DNA of 64,000 bases from JAJYKN01 sp035516155 (GTDB lineage: Bacteria; Nitrospirota; UBA9217): contig DATJAP010000044.1 in NCBI GenBank assembly GCA_035516155.1, forward strand, positions 62,001 to 126,000, written 5' to 3'. The notes under the pieces are model-generated. The model was not told where the DNA came from, searched no databases, and saw only the letters and a program-made list of their open reading frames with translations. A program made the translations under genes and the position numbers. Every line of letters begins with the position of its first letter. The stretch's first letter is position 1. Below, one piece after another: positions 14,098 through 23,308 of this stretch.

Positions 14098-16734
14098 TTA
14101 TTTCCCGTGACACTTCTTGTACTTGAGCCCGCTCCCGCAGGGGCACGGGTCGTTCCGTCCAACTTTCTGTGCTACGTGCACCGGGACGGCTTTCGCCGTT
14201 GCGGCGTCGCCCGAGCCTACAAACCTCAGGTTCGCAACCTGGCGGCGCTGCTTACGCTCAATCTCCTGGCTCTGCTCCTTCGCCGCGACCTTGATGCGGA
14301 ACAGGCTTTCCACCGTCGTCTCGACTATGCGAAGCTTCATCTCCTCGAACATGTCGAAGCCTTCTTTTTTATATTCGATGAGTGGATCCTTCTGTCCGTA
14401 GCCCCTGAGGCCGATGCCTTCCTTCAGGTGGTCCATGGCCAAGAGGTGGTCCTTCCACTGATGGTCCACGGCCTGAAGCATGAAGACTCTTTCGAGGTGG
14501 CGCATGACCTCTGAACCGATTTCCTGCTCCTTTTCATCATAGCTCTTCTTAACTGCTTCCCAGAGGATTTCCCGCAGATCCTCGCGCGTCTTGGACTGGA
14601 GATCGATGCCGGTGAGGCGGTACGAGAACTTGGCTGCCAGCACGTCGGTCAGGCCGGTGGTATCCCATGTCTCAGGATAAGCATCCTCGGGGCAGTAAAT
14701 GCCGAGCATGCCGTCGAGCATCTCCTCGGCCAGACCGAGCACTTCATCCTTCAGGTTTTCGCCGGCCAGGATCTCGCGCCGCTGCTCGTAGATCACTTTC
14801 CTCTGCTGGTTCATCACATCGTCATACTCGAGGATATGCTTGCGTATCTCGAAGTTGTGTTCTTCAACCTTTTTTTGTGCGTTCTCGATAGCGCGGGACA
14901 CCATTCGGTGCTCGATCGGTACATCTTCTTCCATGCCGAGTTTGCCCATGAGACCGGAGATCCGGTCCGAACCGAAGATGCGCAGGAGATCGTCCTCAAG
15001 AGAGAGATAAAACCGTGATGACCCTGGATCTCCCTGTCGCCCCGAACGTCCGCGAAGCTGGTTGTCGATTCGCCGCGACTCGTGCCGCTCGGTACCCAGG
15101 ATGTGGAGTCCGCCCGCGGTAATGACTTTTTCTTTTTCTCCGGCGCAAACGGTTTTGAACTGCTCAAGTGTCTTATCCCACTGTTCCTTGGTAAACTCCT
15201 TCGCCTTAAGCGCTTGGCGAGCAAGCCCCTCGGGATTGCCACCGAGCACGATGTCCGTTCCACGTCCTGCCATGTTCGTGGCAATGGTGACTGCTCCGTG
15301 CCGACCTGCCTGGGCCACGATCTCCGCTTCCATTTCATGGTACTTCGCGTTCAGGACCGTATGTTTGATCCCCTTCTTTTTGAGCATGGCCGACAGGGTC
15401 TCCGACTTGACAATCGAGATCGTGCCAACCAGGACGGGCTGGCCCTTTTTGTTCAATGCCTCGATCTCATTGATGGCCGCGTTGAACTTGGCCTGCTCGG
15501 TTTTATAAATGAAATCCGCATTGTCGATACGCACCATGGGCCGATGGGTCGGAATAACCACTACATCGAGATTGTAGATCTTCGCGAACTCCGCCGCCTC
15601 CGTCTCGGCAGTGCCGGTCATGCCCGCCAGCTTGCTGAAAAGCCGGAAGTAGTTCTGGAAAGTGATCGAGGCCAAGGTCTGGTTCTCGTTTTCGATCTTG
15701 ACGTTTTCCTTGGCTTCGATTGCCTGGTGAAGCCCGTCGCTCCAGCGTCGCCCGGGCATAAGACGCCCCGTGAACTCATCCACAATCATCACCTGGTCAT
15801 CCTTGACCACGTAGTCCACATCGCGATGAAAGAGTGCGTGCGCTTTCAGGGCCTGGTGTACGTGATGGACCAGGTCAACATTCGAAGGATCGTAAAGATT
15901 CCCTGAGTTGAGCATGCGCTCGACCTTGATATTTCCTTCCTCGGTCAGCGTCGCGGTCTTTGTTTTCTCCTCGATGGTGTAGTCGATCTCTTTCTTGAGG
16001 CTGGGGATGACGCGGTTGATCTTGTAGTACTTGTCCGTGGACTCTTCAGCAGGACCGGATATGATGAGGGGAGTCCTCGCTTCGTCGATGAGGATCGAAT
16101 CGACTTCATCGACGATGGCGAAGTTCAACTCCCGCTGCACGTAATCCTTGAGATCGAACTTCATGTTGTCGCGCAGATAATCGAAGCCGAACTCATTGTT
16201 CGTGCCGTAAGTCACGTCGGCGGCGTAAGCTGCCTGCCTCTCTTCGTCAGAAAGACCGTGGACGATGACGCCGACGCTCAGGCCGAGGAACTGATACACC
16301 GGCCCCATCCATTGGGCGTCGCGCCGCGCGAGGTAGTCGTTCACTGTGACTACGTGTACGCCGTTGCCTGGTAATGCATTCAGGTACACGGGAAGTGTTG
16401 CCACCAGCGTTTTTCCCTCCCCGGTCTTCATCTCGGCGATCTTCCCTGAATGGAGCACGATGCCACCGATAAGCTGGGCATCGAAGTGCCGCATGCCGAG
16501 CACCCGCTTCGATGCCTCGCGCACCACCGCAAAAGACTCGGGAAGAAGATCGTCCAGCGTTTCCCCGTCCTCCAGACGCTTCCGGAACTCGCCGGTTTTG
16601 GCGCGAAGTGCGTCATCCGAGAGACCGGAAATTTCTCCTTCGAAGCTATTTATCCGGTCTACATACACCTGAATACGCTTTAGCTCACGCTCATTCGCGG
16701 TGCCGAATATTTTTTTCAGAAGCGAACCGATCAT
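14098..16734 (-). CDS. secA: Preprotein translocase ATPase SecA
   Basis: SecA drives post-translational export of unfolded preproteins through SecYEG at the inner membrane. The product of about 878 residues has the family start MIGSLLKKIFGTANERELKR, Walker A in 'MKTGEGKTLVATLPVYLNAL', the DEAD-type 'VDEVDSILIDEARTPLI', the preprotein cross-linking domain, the helicase-like 'GRGTDIVLGGNPEG', and a C-terminal SEC-C zinc tail 'NDPCPCGSGLKYKKCHGK'. ATG 16734 is chosen over 16740 because GGAG lies nine bases upstream and homologues begin M-(I/L)-GSLLKK. It is monocistronic, with a terminator at 13980-14011. It marks the return to typical core sequence. Confidence 0.98.
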   Translation of the reverse strand: MIGSLLKKIFGTANERELKRIQVYVDRINSFEGEISGLSDDALRAKTGEFRKRLEDGETLDDLLPESFAVVREASKRVLGMRHFDAQLIGGIVLHSGKIAEMKTGEGKTLVATLPVYLNALPGNGVHVVTVNDYLARRDAQWMGPVYQFLGLSVGVIVHGLSDEERQAAYAADVTYGTNNEFGFDYLRDNMKFDLKDYVQRELNFAIVDEVDSILIDEARTPLIISGPAEESTDKYYKINRVIPSLKKEIDYTIEEKTKTATLTEEGNIKVERMLNSGNLYDPSNVDLVHHVHQALKAHALFHRDVDYVVKDDQVMIVDEFTGRLMPGRRWSDGLHQAIEAKENVKIENENQTLASITFQNYFRLFSKLAGMTGTAETEAAEFAKIYNLDVVVIPTHRPMVRIDNADFIYKTEQAKFNAAINEIEALNKKGQPVLVGTISIVKSETLSAMLKKKGIKHTVLNAKYHEMEAEIVAQAGRHGAVTIATNMAGRGTDIVLGGNPEGLARQALKAKEFTKEQWDKTLEQFKTVCAGEKEKVITAGGLHILGTERHESRRIDNQLRGRSGRQGDPGSSRFYLSLEDDLLRIFGSDRISGLMGKLGMEEDVPIEHRMVSRAIENAQKKVEEHNFEIRKHILEYDDVMNQQRKVIYEQRREILAGENLKDEVLGLAEEMLDGMLGIYCPEDAYPETWDTTGLTDVLAAKFSYRLTGIDLQSKTREDLREILWEAVKKSYDEKEQEIGSEVMRHLERVFMLQAVDHQWKDHLLAMDHLKEGIGLRGYGQKDPLIEYKKEGFDMFEEMKLRIVETTVESLFRIKVAAKEQSQEIERKQRRQVANLRFVGSGDAATAKAVPVHVAQKVGRNDPCPCGSGLKYKKCHGK

Positions 16735-17021
16735 TATCATTTCTCCATCTGCCTTAATTTCTTATGATAATCTTTTATATTATCATTTTTATACAGGATT
16801 TCAAGAAAATAATCGGGAAGATAGCCCGGTAGATTTTCCAACATCAGAAAAAATGAACGGTGATTTGTCGTGAAAGCAAAGGGCGCCGCGAATGCCTTGT
16901 ACACCGTTTGCTTTGATTCCGCAGCTCACGGCATTTCCACCATGAAAGTGCTAATCATCTACCTTCATTAATCAAAACATTCGTTCTAAATTCAACCGAC
17001 GAATATAAAGTTATTTACTAC

Positions 17022-17050
17022 TTGACAAAAAATGCTGTTCCCTGTAAAAC
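17022..17050 (+). promoter_or_regulatory. Sigma-70-type promoter giving a near-leaderless arsR-family mRNA
   Basis: TTGACA at 17022-17027, a 17-base spacer and TAAAAC near 17045-17050. Transcription would begin about seven bases later, essentially at the ATG at 17058, where no ribosome site is visible. Confidence 0.4.
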
Positions 17051-17057
17051 AGAAAAC

Positions 17058-17390
17058 ATGAAAGCGTTGATCCATGATAAAGCAATTTTTGAAATGCAGG
17101 CGGACATCTGCAAGACGCTCACCAACCCGAAGCGAATCGAAATTTTAAATGTACTGAAAAACGAAGAGAAGACCGTTTCCGAACTGGTGACAGTCCTCGG
17201 TGCTTCCAAGGCGAATGTATCGCAGCATCTGGCTGTTATGCGGCATAAAGGTATTCTCATGACACGGCGCGAAGGCGTGAACATCTTCTACCGCGTGTCA
17301 AATCCAAAAGTCATTGAAGCGTGCATGCTGATGAAGGAGGTTCTCTTCGAGCAGCATGCAGCAAAGAAAAAAGCCATCACCGGGTTCTGA
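17058..17390 (+). CDS. ArsR/SmtB-family winged-helix repressor
   Basis: A 110-residue protein with the full ArsR fold: 'ICKTLTNPKRIEILNVLKNE', the recognition helix region 'VTVLGASKANVSQHLAVMRH', and the beta-wing 'GILMTRREGVNIFYRVSN'. ArsR proteins are dimeric repressors released by metals or other ligands. The classical ELCVCDL metal site is absent (the helix reads 'ELVTVLGASKANVSQ'), so the signal may be sulfur, redox or another small molecule; a Cys occurs in 'KVIEACMLMKEV'. The frame extends to a TTG at 17022, but that overlaps the -35 box. It stands alone, divergent from secA, and its target genes are not evident here. Confidence 0.85.
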   Translation: MKALIHDKAIFEMQADICKTLTNPKRIEILNVLKNEEKTVSELVTVLGASKANVSQHLAVMRHKGILMTRREGVNIFYRVSNPKVIEACMLMKEVLFEQHAAKKKAITGF

Positions 17391-17480
17391 CGCAATTTTC
17401 GATTCCTGTCCCTCTCCTGCAAACGCTGCCGGCGTTCCTGACCGCGTGTCGTCCTCCCCTGCCAGTGAAGAAGGTGACAA

Positions 17481-17513
17481 TAAAAGCCCCGAAGATGGGG
17501 GATCCTTCGGGGC
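17481..17513 (-). terminator. Rho-independent terminator of the cold-shock gene
   Basis: GCCCCGAAG (17486-17494) pairs with CTTCGGGGC (17505-17513), a 9-bp perfect stem followed on the minus strand by TTTTATT. Confidence 0.75.
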
Positions 17514-17566
17514 CACGCATAAGAGCAGTGCATAAACAAATGCCAGTAAGAGTGAAGACTATCAGC

Positions 17567-17782
17567 CTACTTTTCCACAGAACCCTTTGCCACGTTCGAG
17601 GCTTGCGGGCCTTTTTCTCCCTGGATAACATCAAACTCGACGACCTGGCCTTCGGATAGCGTCTTATAGCCCTCTCCCTGGATGGCCGAATAGTGTACGA
17701 ATATATCCCTTCCGCCTCCATCCGGCTCAATAAAACCATACCCCTTTGACTCGTTAAACCACTTCACTTTTCCCATCGACAT
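17567..17782 (-). CDS. Cold-shock-domain protein (CspA family)
   Basis: A 71-residue OB-fold protein that binds single-stranded RNA or DNA and acts as an RNA chaperone. RNP1 'KGYGFIEPDGGGRDIFVHYS' and 'GEGYKTLSEGQVVEFDVIQG' are canonical. The start at 17782 (MSMGKVKWFNESKGYG) follows a strong AAGGAGGGAG ribosome site; the upstream extension of the frame to 17827 lies before that site and is unlikely. A terminator lies 50 bp downstream. Whether cold induces it cannot be told from this sequence. Confidence 0.95.
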   Translation of the reverse strand: MSMGKVKWFNESKGYGFIEPDGGGRDIFVHYSAIQGEGYKTLSEGQVVEFDVIQGEKGPQASNVAKGSVEK

Positions 17783-17984
17783 AAAACTCGCTCCCTCCTT
17801 GATTGTTGCCGCTGCCGCCCGGATCATTCAGAAACCGAACTGCGGAAACGGTTATTACGCAGGGGAAGGAGCGTCGATCATATCCCCCATGCTCCTATCC
17901 CCGGCCCATATGGTTCGCAATAAATTATGTATGAAAAAGAAAGGAGTTAAAAAAGATGATGAGGCGTCTTAACATCAGAGCCTC

Positions 17985-18920
17985 TTAATTCAAGTACTTT
18001 ACGGGATTCACGGGCAATCCATTTAGCCGAACTTCATAGTGGAGATGCGGCCCCGTGCTGGATCCGGTATCGCCCACGTAGGAGATAACATCTCCTCGCC
18101 TGACTTGCTGGCCCGCTTTCACATTGAGCCGTGAGTTATGCCCGAAAATCGTCTTCAAGCCGTACCCGTGGCTGATTTCCACCATGTTGCCATATCCCGG
18201 ACTGAATTCCGCTTTGACGACGACACCATCGGCCGGCGCAATGACCGGCGTTCCGGTCTGGGCTGCGATATCCATTCCTTCATGGAATGTGGGGATACCG
18301 CTAAATGGTGAAGTGCGGGGGCCGAATGGTGAGGTGACCCAGCCTCGAACAGGCCATATCGACGGCGTGGAGGCATAGAGCGATCGCTTGTCCTCAAAGT
18401 ATTCGATCAGCATTTGCAGACTGGTTTCCTGCCGCGTTGCAGCACCCTTAAGCTGCGACAGTTCCTGATGCATTTCTTTGAGCGCTTCTTCCTGTTTCAT
18501 TTCGCCCATTTGCGTAAGATTCTGGAGCCCCAGCTCATCAGGACCGCCTATGCCGAGCGCCTGCTGTGCCCGGTCCCGGGGACCGAGGCTCACGACGCGG
18601 CGGAGCTTGGTATCCAGGTCGCGCAGGAGGAACATCTGACGTTTGTAATCCAGGAGATTAAGAGCAAAACTCTGAACCTGGGCTTTTTGCTGCATCAACT
18701 CCTCGCGAACGGACTGCAACTCCCAGACTTTATCTTGGGCTTCATTATATTCGTAGACAAGATACAGGGAAAGAATCACGACTGCTACCACGGAAAGAAG
18801 AGCGGTCTTGAGAGCCGACTTTGATATGCTTAAAGTCCTTACCCTTTCATTCGGGCCGGGAAGAAACATAAAAGTGAAATATTCTTTTTTCCTGAGCTTC
18901 CTAAGCTTTGTTACCCTCAT
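17985..18920 (-). CDS. M23 (LytM-type) metallopeptidase with N-terminal anchor and coiled coil
   Basis: About 311 residues. One transmembrane helix at about 40-60 ('LLSVVAVVILSLYLVYEY') is followed by a coiled coil to about residue 165, then a C-terminal M23 peptidase domain. The zinc-site motifs 'FHEGMDIAAQTGTPV' (H-x3-D) and 'TGPHLHYEV' (HxH) are both present, along with 'GYGLKTIFGHNSRLNVKAG'. The enzyme should cut peptidoglycan cross-links in the periplasm, or activate amidases if regulatory. The intact zinc ligands favour catalysis. Two adjacent ATG codons (18923, 18920) follow GGAGG; the second has better spacing. Confidence 0.9.
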   Translation of the reverse strand: MRVTKLRKLRKKEYFTFMFLPGPNERVRTLSISKSALKTALLSVVAVVILSLYLVYEYNEAQDKVWELQSVREELMQQKAQVQSFALNLLDYKRQMFLLRDLDTKLRRVVSLGPRDRAQQALGIGGPDELGLQNLTQMGEMKQEEALKEMHQELSQLKGAATRQETSLQMLIEYFEDKRSLYASTPSIWPVRGWVTSPFGPRTSPFSGIPTFHEGMDIAAQTGTPVIAPADGVVVKAEFSPGYGNMVEISHGYGLKTIFGHNSRLNVKAGQQVRRGDVISYVGDTGSSTGPHLHYEVRLNGLPVNPVKYLN

Positions 18921-19413
18921 CATACCTCCAAAAAAAGGGCGTAAATAACCAGCTAAAGGCTAGCATAAAGTATTCGATATTGTCAAGATATAATTCTTCT
19001 ATCGTCAAAATTTTGACGTTTATAATATGCCAGATGCATGAAAAACAACTTTATAGCAAAAAAGCATTTTAACCCTATATTAATATAATTTAAATTTAAA
19101 AACAATTACTTATGAGCCTCTCGCTTAAACTCTCGTTGTTTTCCTTCTCAGCACTCGTTTAAAACAGCCCCCTTCCGATGTCTCATCAATGCATTGAATT
19201 CATAGAAAAAATCGTTTCCTTCTCTTAAAATTCTCCGTAAGCTCTCTTCAAGTCGTACAAATTATGACTTTTCCTGATATTTAAAATGGCTGATTAATTT
19301 TTTTGTAACTGGTGAAACAATAAATTAAAATGCAAAATGTATGCTAGAGCACTCTTTTCTTCTCGGGTTCGTTCTTTATTCTCCCCTTCCAAGCGCAGGA
19401 ACTTATCATGCAA
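18921..19413. other. AT-rich intergenic region with a perfect palindrome
   Basis: About 490 bp without a gene. It holds the 16-bp palindrome listed next; the remainder is very AT-rich, including runs such as TTAATATAATTTAAATTTAA, and shows no repeat or clear promoter. Confidence 0.5.
19003..19018. promoter_or_regulatory. Perfect 16-bp palindrome, possible operator
   Basis: CGTCAAAATTTTGACG lies about 80 bp upstream of the M23 peptidase start. Size and symmetry suit a dimeric repressor; the protein is unknown. Confidence 0.35.
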
Positions 19414-19734
19414 TCATCCTTTTGTTGCATCCCATAGCCACGAGAGATACTCCGGCGAGCCGCCGATGACCGGTAGAGCCAATATCTCCGGTATCGTATA
19501 AGAGTGGAGCTCTTTCACACGCAAGGTGAGCTTATCCAAAAGCTGTTGCCTGCTTTTACAGAGGAGGAGTGTCTCGTGCTCGTTCCGGGTCTTTCCTTCC
19601 CAGAAGAACACGGAGCGTATCGCGGGTACGATATTCACGCAGGCAGCCAGGTGCTCCTCTACAAGTGTTGTCCCGATTTTTGCGGCTTCGTCGTTCGACG
19701 ATGCCGTTATCAGCACGATAATTTCCCCTGCCAT
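19414..19734 (-). CDS. cutA: Divalent-cation tolerance protein CutA
   Basis: A 106-residue member of the trimeric CutA1 family, ferredoxin-like fold. Family motifs: 'IIVLITASSNDEAAKIGTTL', 'HLAACVNIVPAIRSVFFWEG' and 'ELHSYTIPEILALPVIGGSP'. Its role is disputed; loss affects copper tolerance in E. coli. ATG 19734 (MAGEIIVLIT) is chosen because AGAGGGA precedes it and it begins 19 bp after lptD ends; the longer frame to 19779 would overlap lptD. It is probably the last gene of the lptD-side operon. Confidence 0.93.
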   Translation of the reverse strand: MAGEIIVLITASSNDEAAKIGTTLVEEHLAACVNIVPAIRSVFFWEGKTRNEHETLLLCKSRQQLLDKLTLRVKELHSYTIPEILALPVIGGSPEYLSWLWDATKG

Positions 19735-19753
19735 GAGTCCCTCTGCATAACTC

Positions 19754-21790
19754 TTAGTTGGCTTTCCCTTTACTACCAATGCCTCTCAGATCAAAGAGGA
19801 TCGTGTAGCGATCGTCTCCCGGTTTCTCGCTCACGAGGACCTTGACTCCCCAGCACTGACTTGCATAATTCACGGAGTAATCCTGCTCGGTCGTCATTTT
19901 GTTATATATATCGCGCCACCACTCGCCGCTAAAAGTCCACTTGCCGTGCTTCAGCGTGCCGCCTCCAATCAAATAATGGGACGCCGGATTTTGCACATAA
20001 TTTTCCGCAAGATTGAGTGAGACGACGTCTCCCGTATAAGACGTTCCCACTAACCGGTCCGTTACAATGTGGGTATAGGCATCATAGTCAGCGCTGGCGG
20101 TCATCGTGAACGCTTTTGGAGTCCTCACGTACAACTGGCCATTAATGACTGAAAGGGCATGGCCCGAAGTATTCTGATCACGCCCCGCCTTCAGGTCATA
20201 TGCCTCGGACAGTTTGAAGACGAGCAAGTCAAAGGTTGAGAACTGCTGCGATTCCTTTGATTCCTTGTAGTGGGCGGTCAGGCGGTTGATGAGGGAAAAG
20301 GTCACTGTGCTTTGCGTTACCGGGCTGTCCACGGAATCAAACTGAGGGATGTTTTGCTGATCCACATTGGGGATATAGATGTAGGAGATCGTGGGCTCGA
20401 TTGAATGCCGGATGCGTCCGATCCCGGTATCGCCATCAACGCCGAAGACCTTTGATACCCTTGCGTTCAGATCAGCTCCAACGTAAGCATATTTCCTCTC
20501 TACCGGCTCGTCACTCATGGTATTCCGGTCGTAAAATGTGGCACGTGCTCCCACCCGGGGAGTCAGGCTCAATCCGCTGCTTGCAAAAACAGCCGTCAGC
20601 TCCGGATTGAAATCCATGCGGCGCGTGTCCCTGCCGGCCTGTTCATAGAAATTCGTCGCCGATCCATCGAAATTAAGATGAAGCGGGCCTGCCAAGTTTT
20701 CCTCATAGATAGTGTAGCGGAGTTCGGGCAATTTCTGGATGGTGTTCTCGTTTGTCCGCGTAAGATCCGTTGAATCCTGCCCCAAAAGATACAGTGATGC
20801 GGTGTTCCACCGCTCGACATAGAAGGCGTTGGAGTCAACATAGGGCCTAGCCCTCACCTCCAGATCGTATTCAAGATCGTGATAGTAATTATAATCGCTC
20901 ACCTGATTGATGTCCACACGCGCGGAGAGGTCTTCTGCGAATTCCTCCATGTGTTTTAAGCGAAATTCCCACCGCGAAACCTCAGTATGGTATATGTCCC
21001 AGAATTTTGCATATGCTTCTCCCCGGGATTCCTGGGAGTTGTTGTAACGGTAGTCGATGCTTGTTCCATGGCCAATCCTCGCGCGGTAATCCGACGAGAT
21101 TGTCGCATCCTGTGAATCGGAGATGGCCCAGAAGAACGAATTGTAGAGCGTGACCCCTTGACTCCTGCTGTATGACGGCTCTGGGAGCAGAAAACCGGAC
21201 TGCCGGCGGACCGGAAAAAGGAAATAGGGGGTATAGAACATCGGCAAACCGGCCACTTTAAAGTACACGTTGTCGCCGGTGGCGTAGCCGGCCAAGTCGA
21301 TGTTCAACTCCTTGGCCTTGATGAACCAGTCGTCCTCGTCGCAGGTCGTGAATTCGCCCTGCTCGACATGATAAACCGTTTCCGACTTTCGCTCGATAAC
21401 GTCACCTTTGAGATGATAGTTGTCCTTTTTCATGAAGACGTCGCCCTTGTAGATGACGCCCTCGGAGGTACGGAGATTCGTTGTCAATTTCGCTGCGCGG
21501 ACAACGTTTCCCTGGTCCTGGAGGTAAACATTTCCTTCCGCCTCAGCCACGCCAGTCTTGTTGTTCAGGATGACCTTATCCGCTTCAAGCCTGATCCCCG
21601 CCTGTTCTATTTTTACATGACCCGCCGCAATATAGACATCAGTATCCCGGTCGTAATCGAGTTTATCAGCGGTCACGTTCACGGGGATTTTCTTCGGCGG
21701 CGTCTCGGAATAAGCGCACCGTGGTGCTCCGGCTGGAAGACCGGCTGATACTACAAGAACGAGTATGATTGCTTTCCAGAGATTCCCCAT
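19754..21790 (-). CDS. lptD: LPS-assembly outer-membrane protein LptD
   Basis: LptD with LptE inserts lipopolysaccharide into the outer leaflet of the outer membrane. The product of about 678 residues has a signal peptide (MGNLWKAIILVLVVSAGLPA), an N-terminal LptA/OstA-like beta-jellyroll ('VTADKLDYDRDTDVYIAAGH', 'NNKTGVAEAEGNVYL'), then a large C-terminal beta barrel with many alternating aromatic strands. Cys residues occur near the N-terminus, in 'FTTCDEDDW' and in 'NYASQCWGV', compatible with the disulfides needed for maturation. The ATG at 21790 has AAGGA five bases upstream. It is shorter than the E. coli protein (about 780) but usual for this lineage type. Operon with folC upstream and cutA downstream. 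Confidence 0.93.
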   Translation of the reverse strand: MGNLWKAIILVLVVSAGLPAGAPRCAYSETPPKKIPVNVTADKLDYDRDTDVYIAAGHVKIEQAGIRLEADKVILNNKTGVAEAEGNVYLQDQGNVVRAAKLTTNLRTSEGVIYKGDVFMKKDNYHLKGDVIERKSETVYHVEQGEFTTCDEDDWFIKAKELNIDLAGYATGDNVYFKVAGLPMFYTPYFLFPVRRQSGFLLPEPSYSRSQGVTLYNSFFWAISDSQDATISSDYRARIGHGTSIDYRYNNSQESRGEAYAKFWDIYHTEVSRWEFRLKHMEEFAEDLSARVDINQVSDYNYYHDLEYDLEVRARPYVDSNAFYVERWNTASLYLLGQDSTDLTRTNENTIQKLPELRYTIYEENLAGPLHLNFDGSATNFYEQAGRDTRRMDFNPELTAVFASSGLSLTPRVGARATFYDRNTMSDEPVERKYAYVGADLNARVSKVFGVDGDTGIGRIRHSIEPTISYIYIPNVDQQNIPQFDSVDSPVTQSTVTFSLINRLTAHYKESKESQQFSTFDLLVFKLSEAYDLKAGRDQNTSGHALSVINGQLYVRTPKAFTMTASADYDAYTHIVTDRLVGTSYTGDVVSLNLAENYVQNPASHYLIGGGTLKHGKWTFSGEWWRDIYNKMTTEQDYSVNYASQCWGVKVLVSEKPGDDRYTILFDLRGIGSKGKAN

Positions 21791-21894
21791 GAATTCCTTC
21801 ATCAAGACCGACGCACAACCGGAGTGAACACCGTTCTTTCATCCTTCTCTTCCGCACTGACATGGCACATGCTGCGCCACAACGTCAGTTTCGA

Positions 21895-23244
21895 TCATCC
21901 CTTAAGATCCGCAAGCGCGCCGGTGCGGTCCCTGTCGGTAACAAAAAGCGATCGCGCGTCACCCACAACATAGAGCGAACCCGTAACGAGGATGAGATCG
22001 TCTGCTGATGCGACGTCCCTTGCCCTGGACACAGCTTCTCCGACAGTCTCCGCGGTGGACACCTTGGCATGCAGCCTGCCAATTTCATCAGCAAGGACTT
22101 TCACGTCAAGAGCGCGGGAATACTGCGGTTTCGTTACCACTACACAGTCGGCCAATGGAGCAAGTTCTCCGACGATCCCACGATAGTCCTTGTCACCAAG
22201 AATGCCAATTATGAGAATCAATCGGCGATAGGCGGGCATCAGATCCCTGATAAGCATGGCGAGTTTTTTTGCCGAAGCCGGATTGTGCGCGCCGTCCAGA
22301 AATATATCGGGCCTTTGAAACACCCGCTCCATCCGGCCTTCCCACCTCGTCTGTTCAAGACCGTGCCGGATCGCATCTTCACGGATTTCGATGCCGGCAT
22401 TCTGCAGGCATTCCACCGCCGCCAGCGCGAGACATGCGTTGTCAATCTGATGCCGGCCGAGCATCTGCAGCCGCAAGCCGGAATAGTGCGCCTGGATACC
22501 GTGGTAATCAAAAATCTGTTCAGAACCTCTGCCAGCATATTCGGCGGAAAAATCCTTCCCCAGGCGGAATACCTGCGCTTGCAGCGCCGCTGCTGCGCTT
22601 TCGACCACCTCGATCGCTTCCGGCTGTTTTACTCCTGTGACCAGCGGGATGCCGGGCTTAATGATCCCTGCCTTCTCTCCGGCAATCTGTTCCAGCGTGC
22701 CGCCCAAAAACTCCGTATGTTCGAGATCAATATTGGTGATCACCGATACCAGCGGTCTAATCACGTTCGTCGAGTCGAGTCGGCCGCCCATGCCCACTTC
22801 GATAACCGCAATATCGATGCCTTCTTCTGCGAAGCAGATGAAGGCCATGGCTGTCGTTACCTCGAAGAACGTCGGACTCATTTCGCCGGAATCGCCAATC
22901 GCCGGGAGGCGCCGGTATGCATCTCGCACGCGCTGCGCGAGATCAACGACACGTGCTTCCGCGATCGGCGTGCCGTTGATTCTGATCCGCTCCGTAAAGC
23001 TCACGAGATGGGGAGAGGTGTAGAGGCCGACGCGGAAACCAGCAGCCATGAGCATGCCCGCAATATACGCCGACGTTGAGCCCTTTCCATTCGTACCTGC
23101 AACATGAACAGCCCGGAATTTCCGGTTCGGATTGTCCAGGAGCTCCATGAGGCGGTAGCTGTTTGCAAGCGCCAGCTTGATTCCGTGCTTCTGGAGTGCA
23201 TAGAGGTACTCTATGATTCCCTTATATGATCGGTCGTCGGACAT
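21895..23244 (-). CDS. folC: Folylpolyglutamate synthase / dihydrofolate synthase
   Basis: The 449-residue enzyme adds glutamate to dihydropteroate and to tetrahydrofolate in the cytoplasm. Mur-ligase fold: the ATP loop 'HVAGTNGKGSTSAYIAGML', 'FRVGLYTSPHLVSFTERIRI', the central 'PLVSVITNIDLEHTEFLGGT' and the C-terminal 'DGAHNPASAKKLAMLI'. All motifs are intact. It lies between the zf-HC2 gene (64 bp upstream) and lptD (104 bp downstream) on the same strand. No strong ribosome site is visible at the chosen start, which nevertheless fits the family N-terminus 'YKGIIEYLYALQKHGIKL'. Confidence 0.96.
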   Translation of the reverse strand: MSDDRSYKGIIEYLYALQKHGIKLALANSYRLMELLDNPNRKFRAVHVAGTNGKGSTSAYIAGMLMAAGFRVGLYTSPHLVSFTERIRINGTPIAEARVVDLAQRVRDAYRRLPAIGDSGEMSPTFFEVTTAMAFICFAEEGIDIAVIEVGMGGRLDSTNVIRPLVSVITNIDLEHTEFLGGTLEQIAGEKAGIIKPGIPLVTGVKQPEAIEVVESAAAALQAQVFRLGKDFSAEYAGRGSEQIFDYHGIQAHYSGLRLQMLGRHQIDNACLALAAVECLQNAGIEIREDAIRHGLEQTRWEGRMERVFQRPDIFLDGAHNPASAKKLAMLIRDLMPAYRRLILIIGILGDKDYRGIVGELAPLADCVVVTKPQYSRALDVKVLADEIGRLHAKVSTAETVGEAVSRARDVASADDLILVTGSLYVVGDARSLFVTDRDRTGALADLKG

Positions 23245-23308
23245 GCTCGCAGGTAATCGTTCCCTCAGGCTGATAGGATGCTTGCTATTTCAGGATAAAC
23301 CGGACCGG

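Noticed and set aside
22069..23079. 336-codon plus frame opposite folC
   Set aside because: Antisense shadow; no motif or ribosome site.
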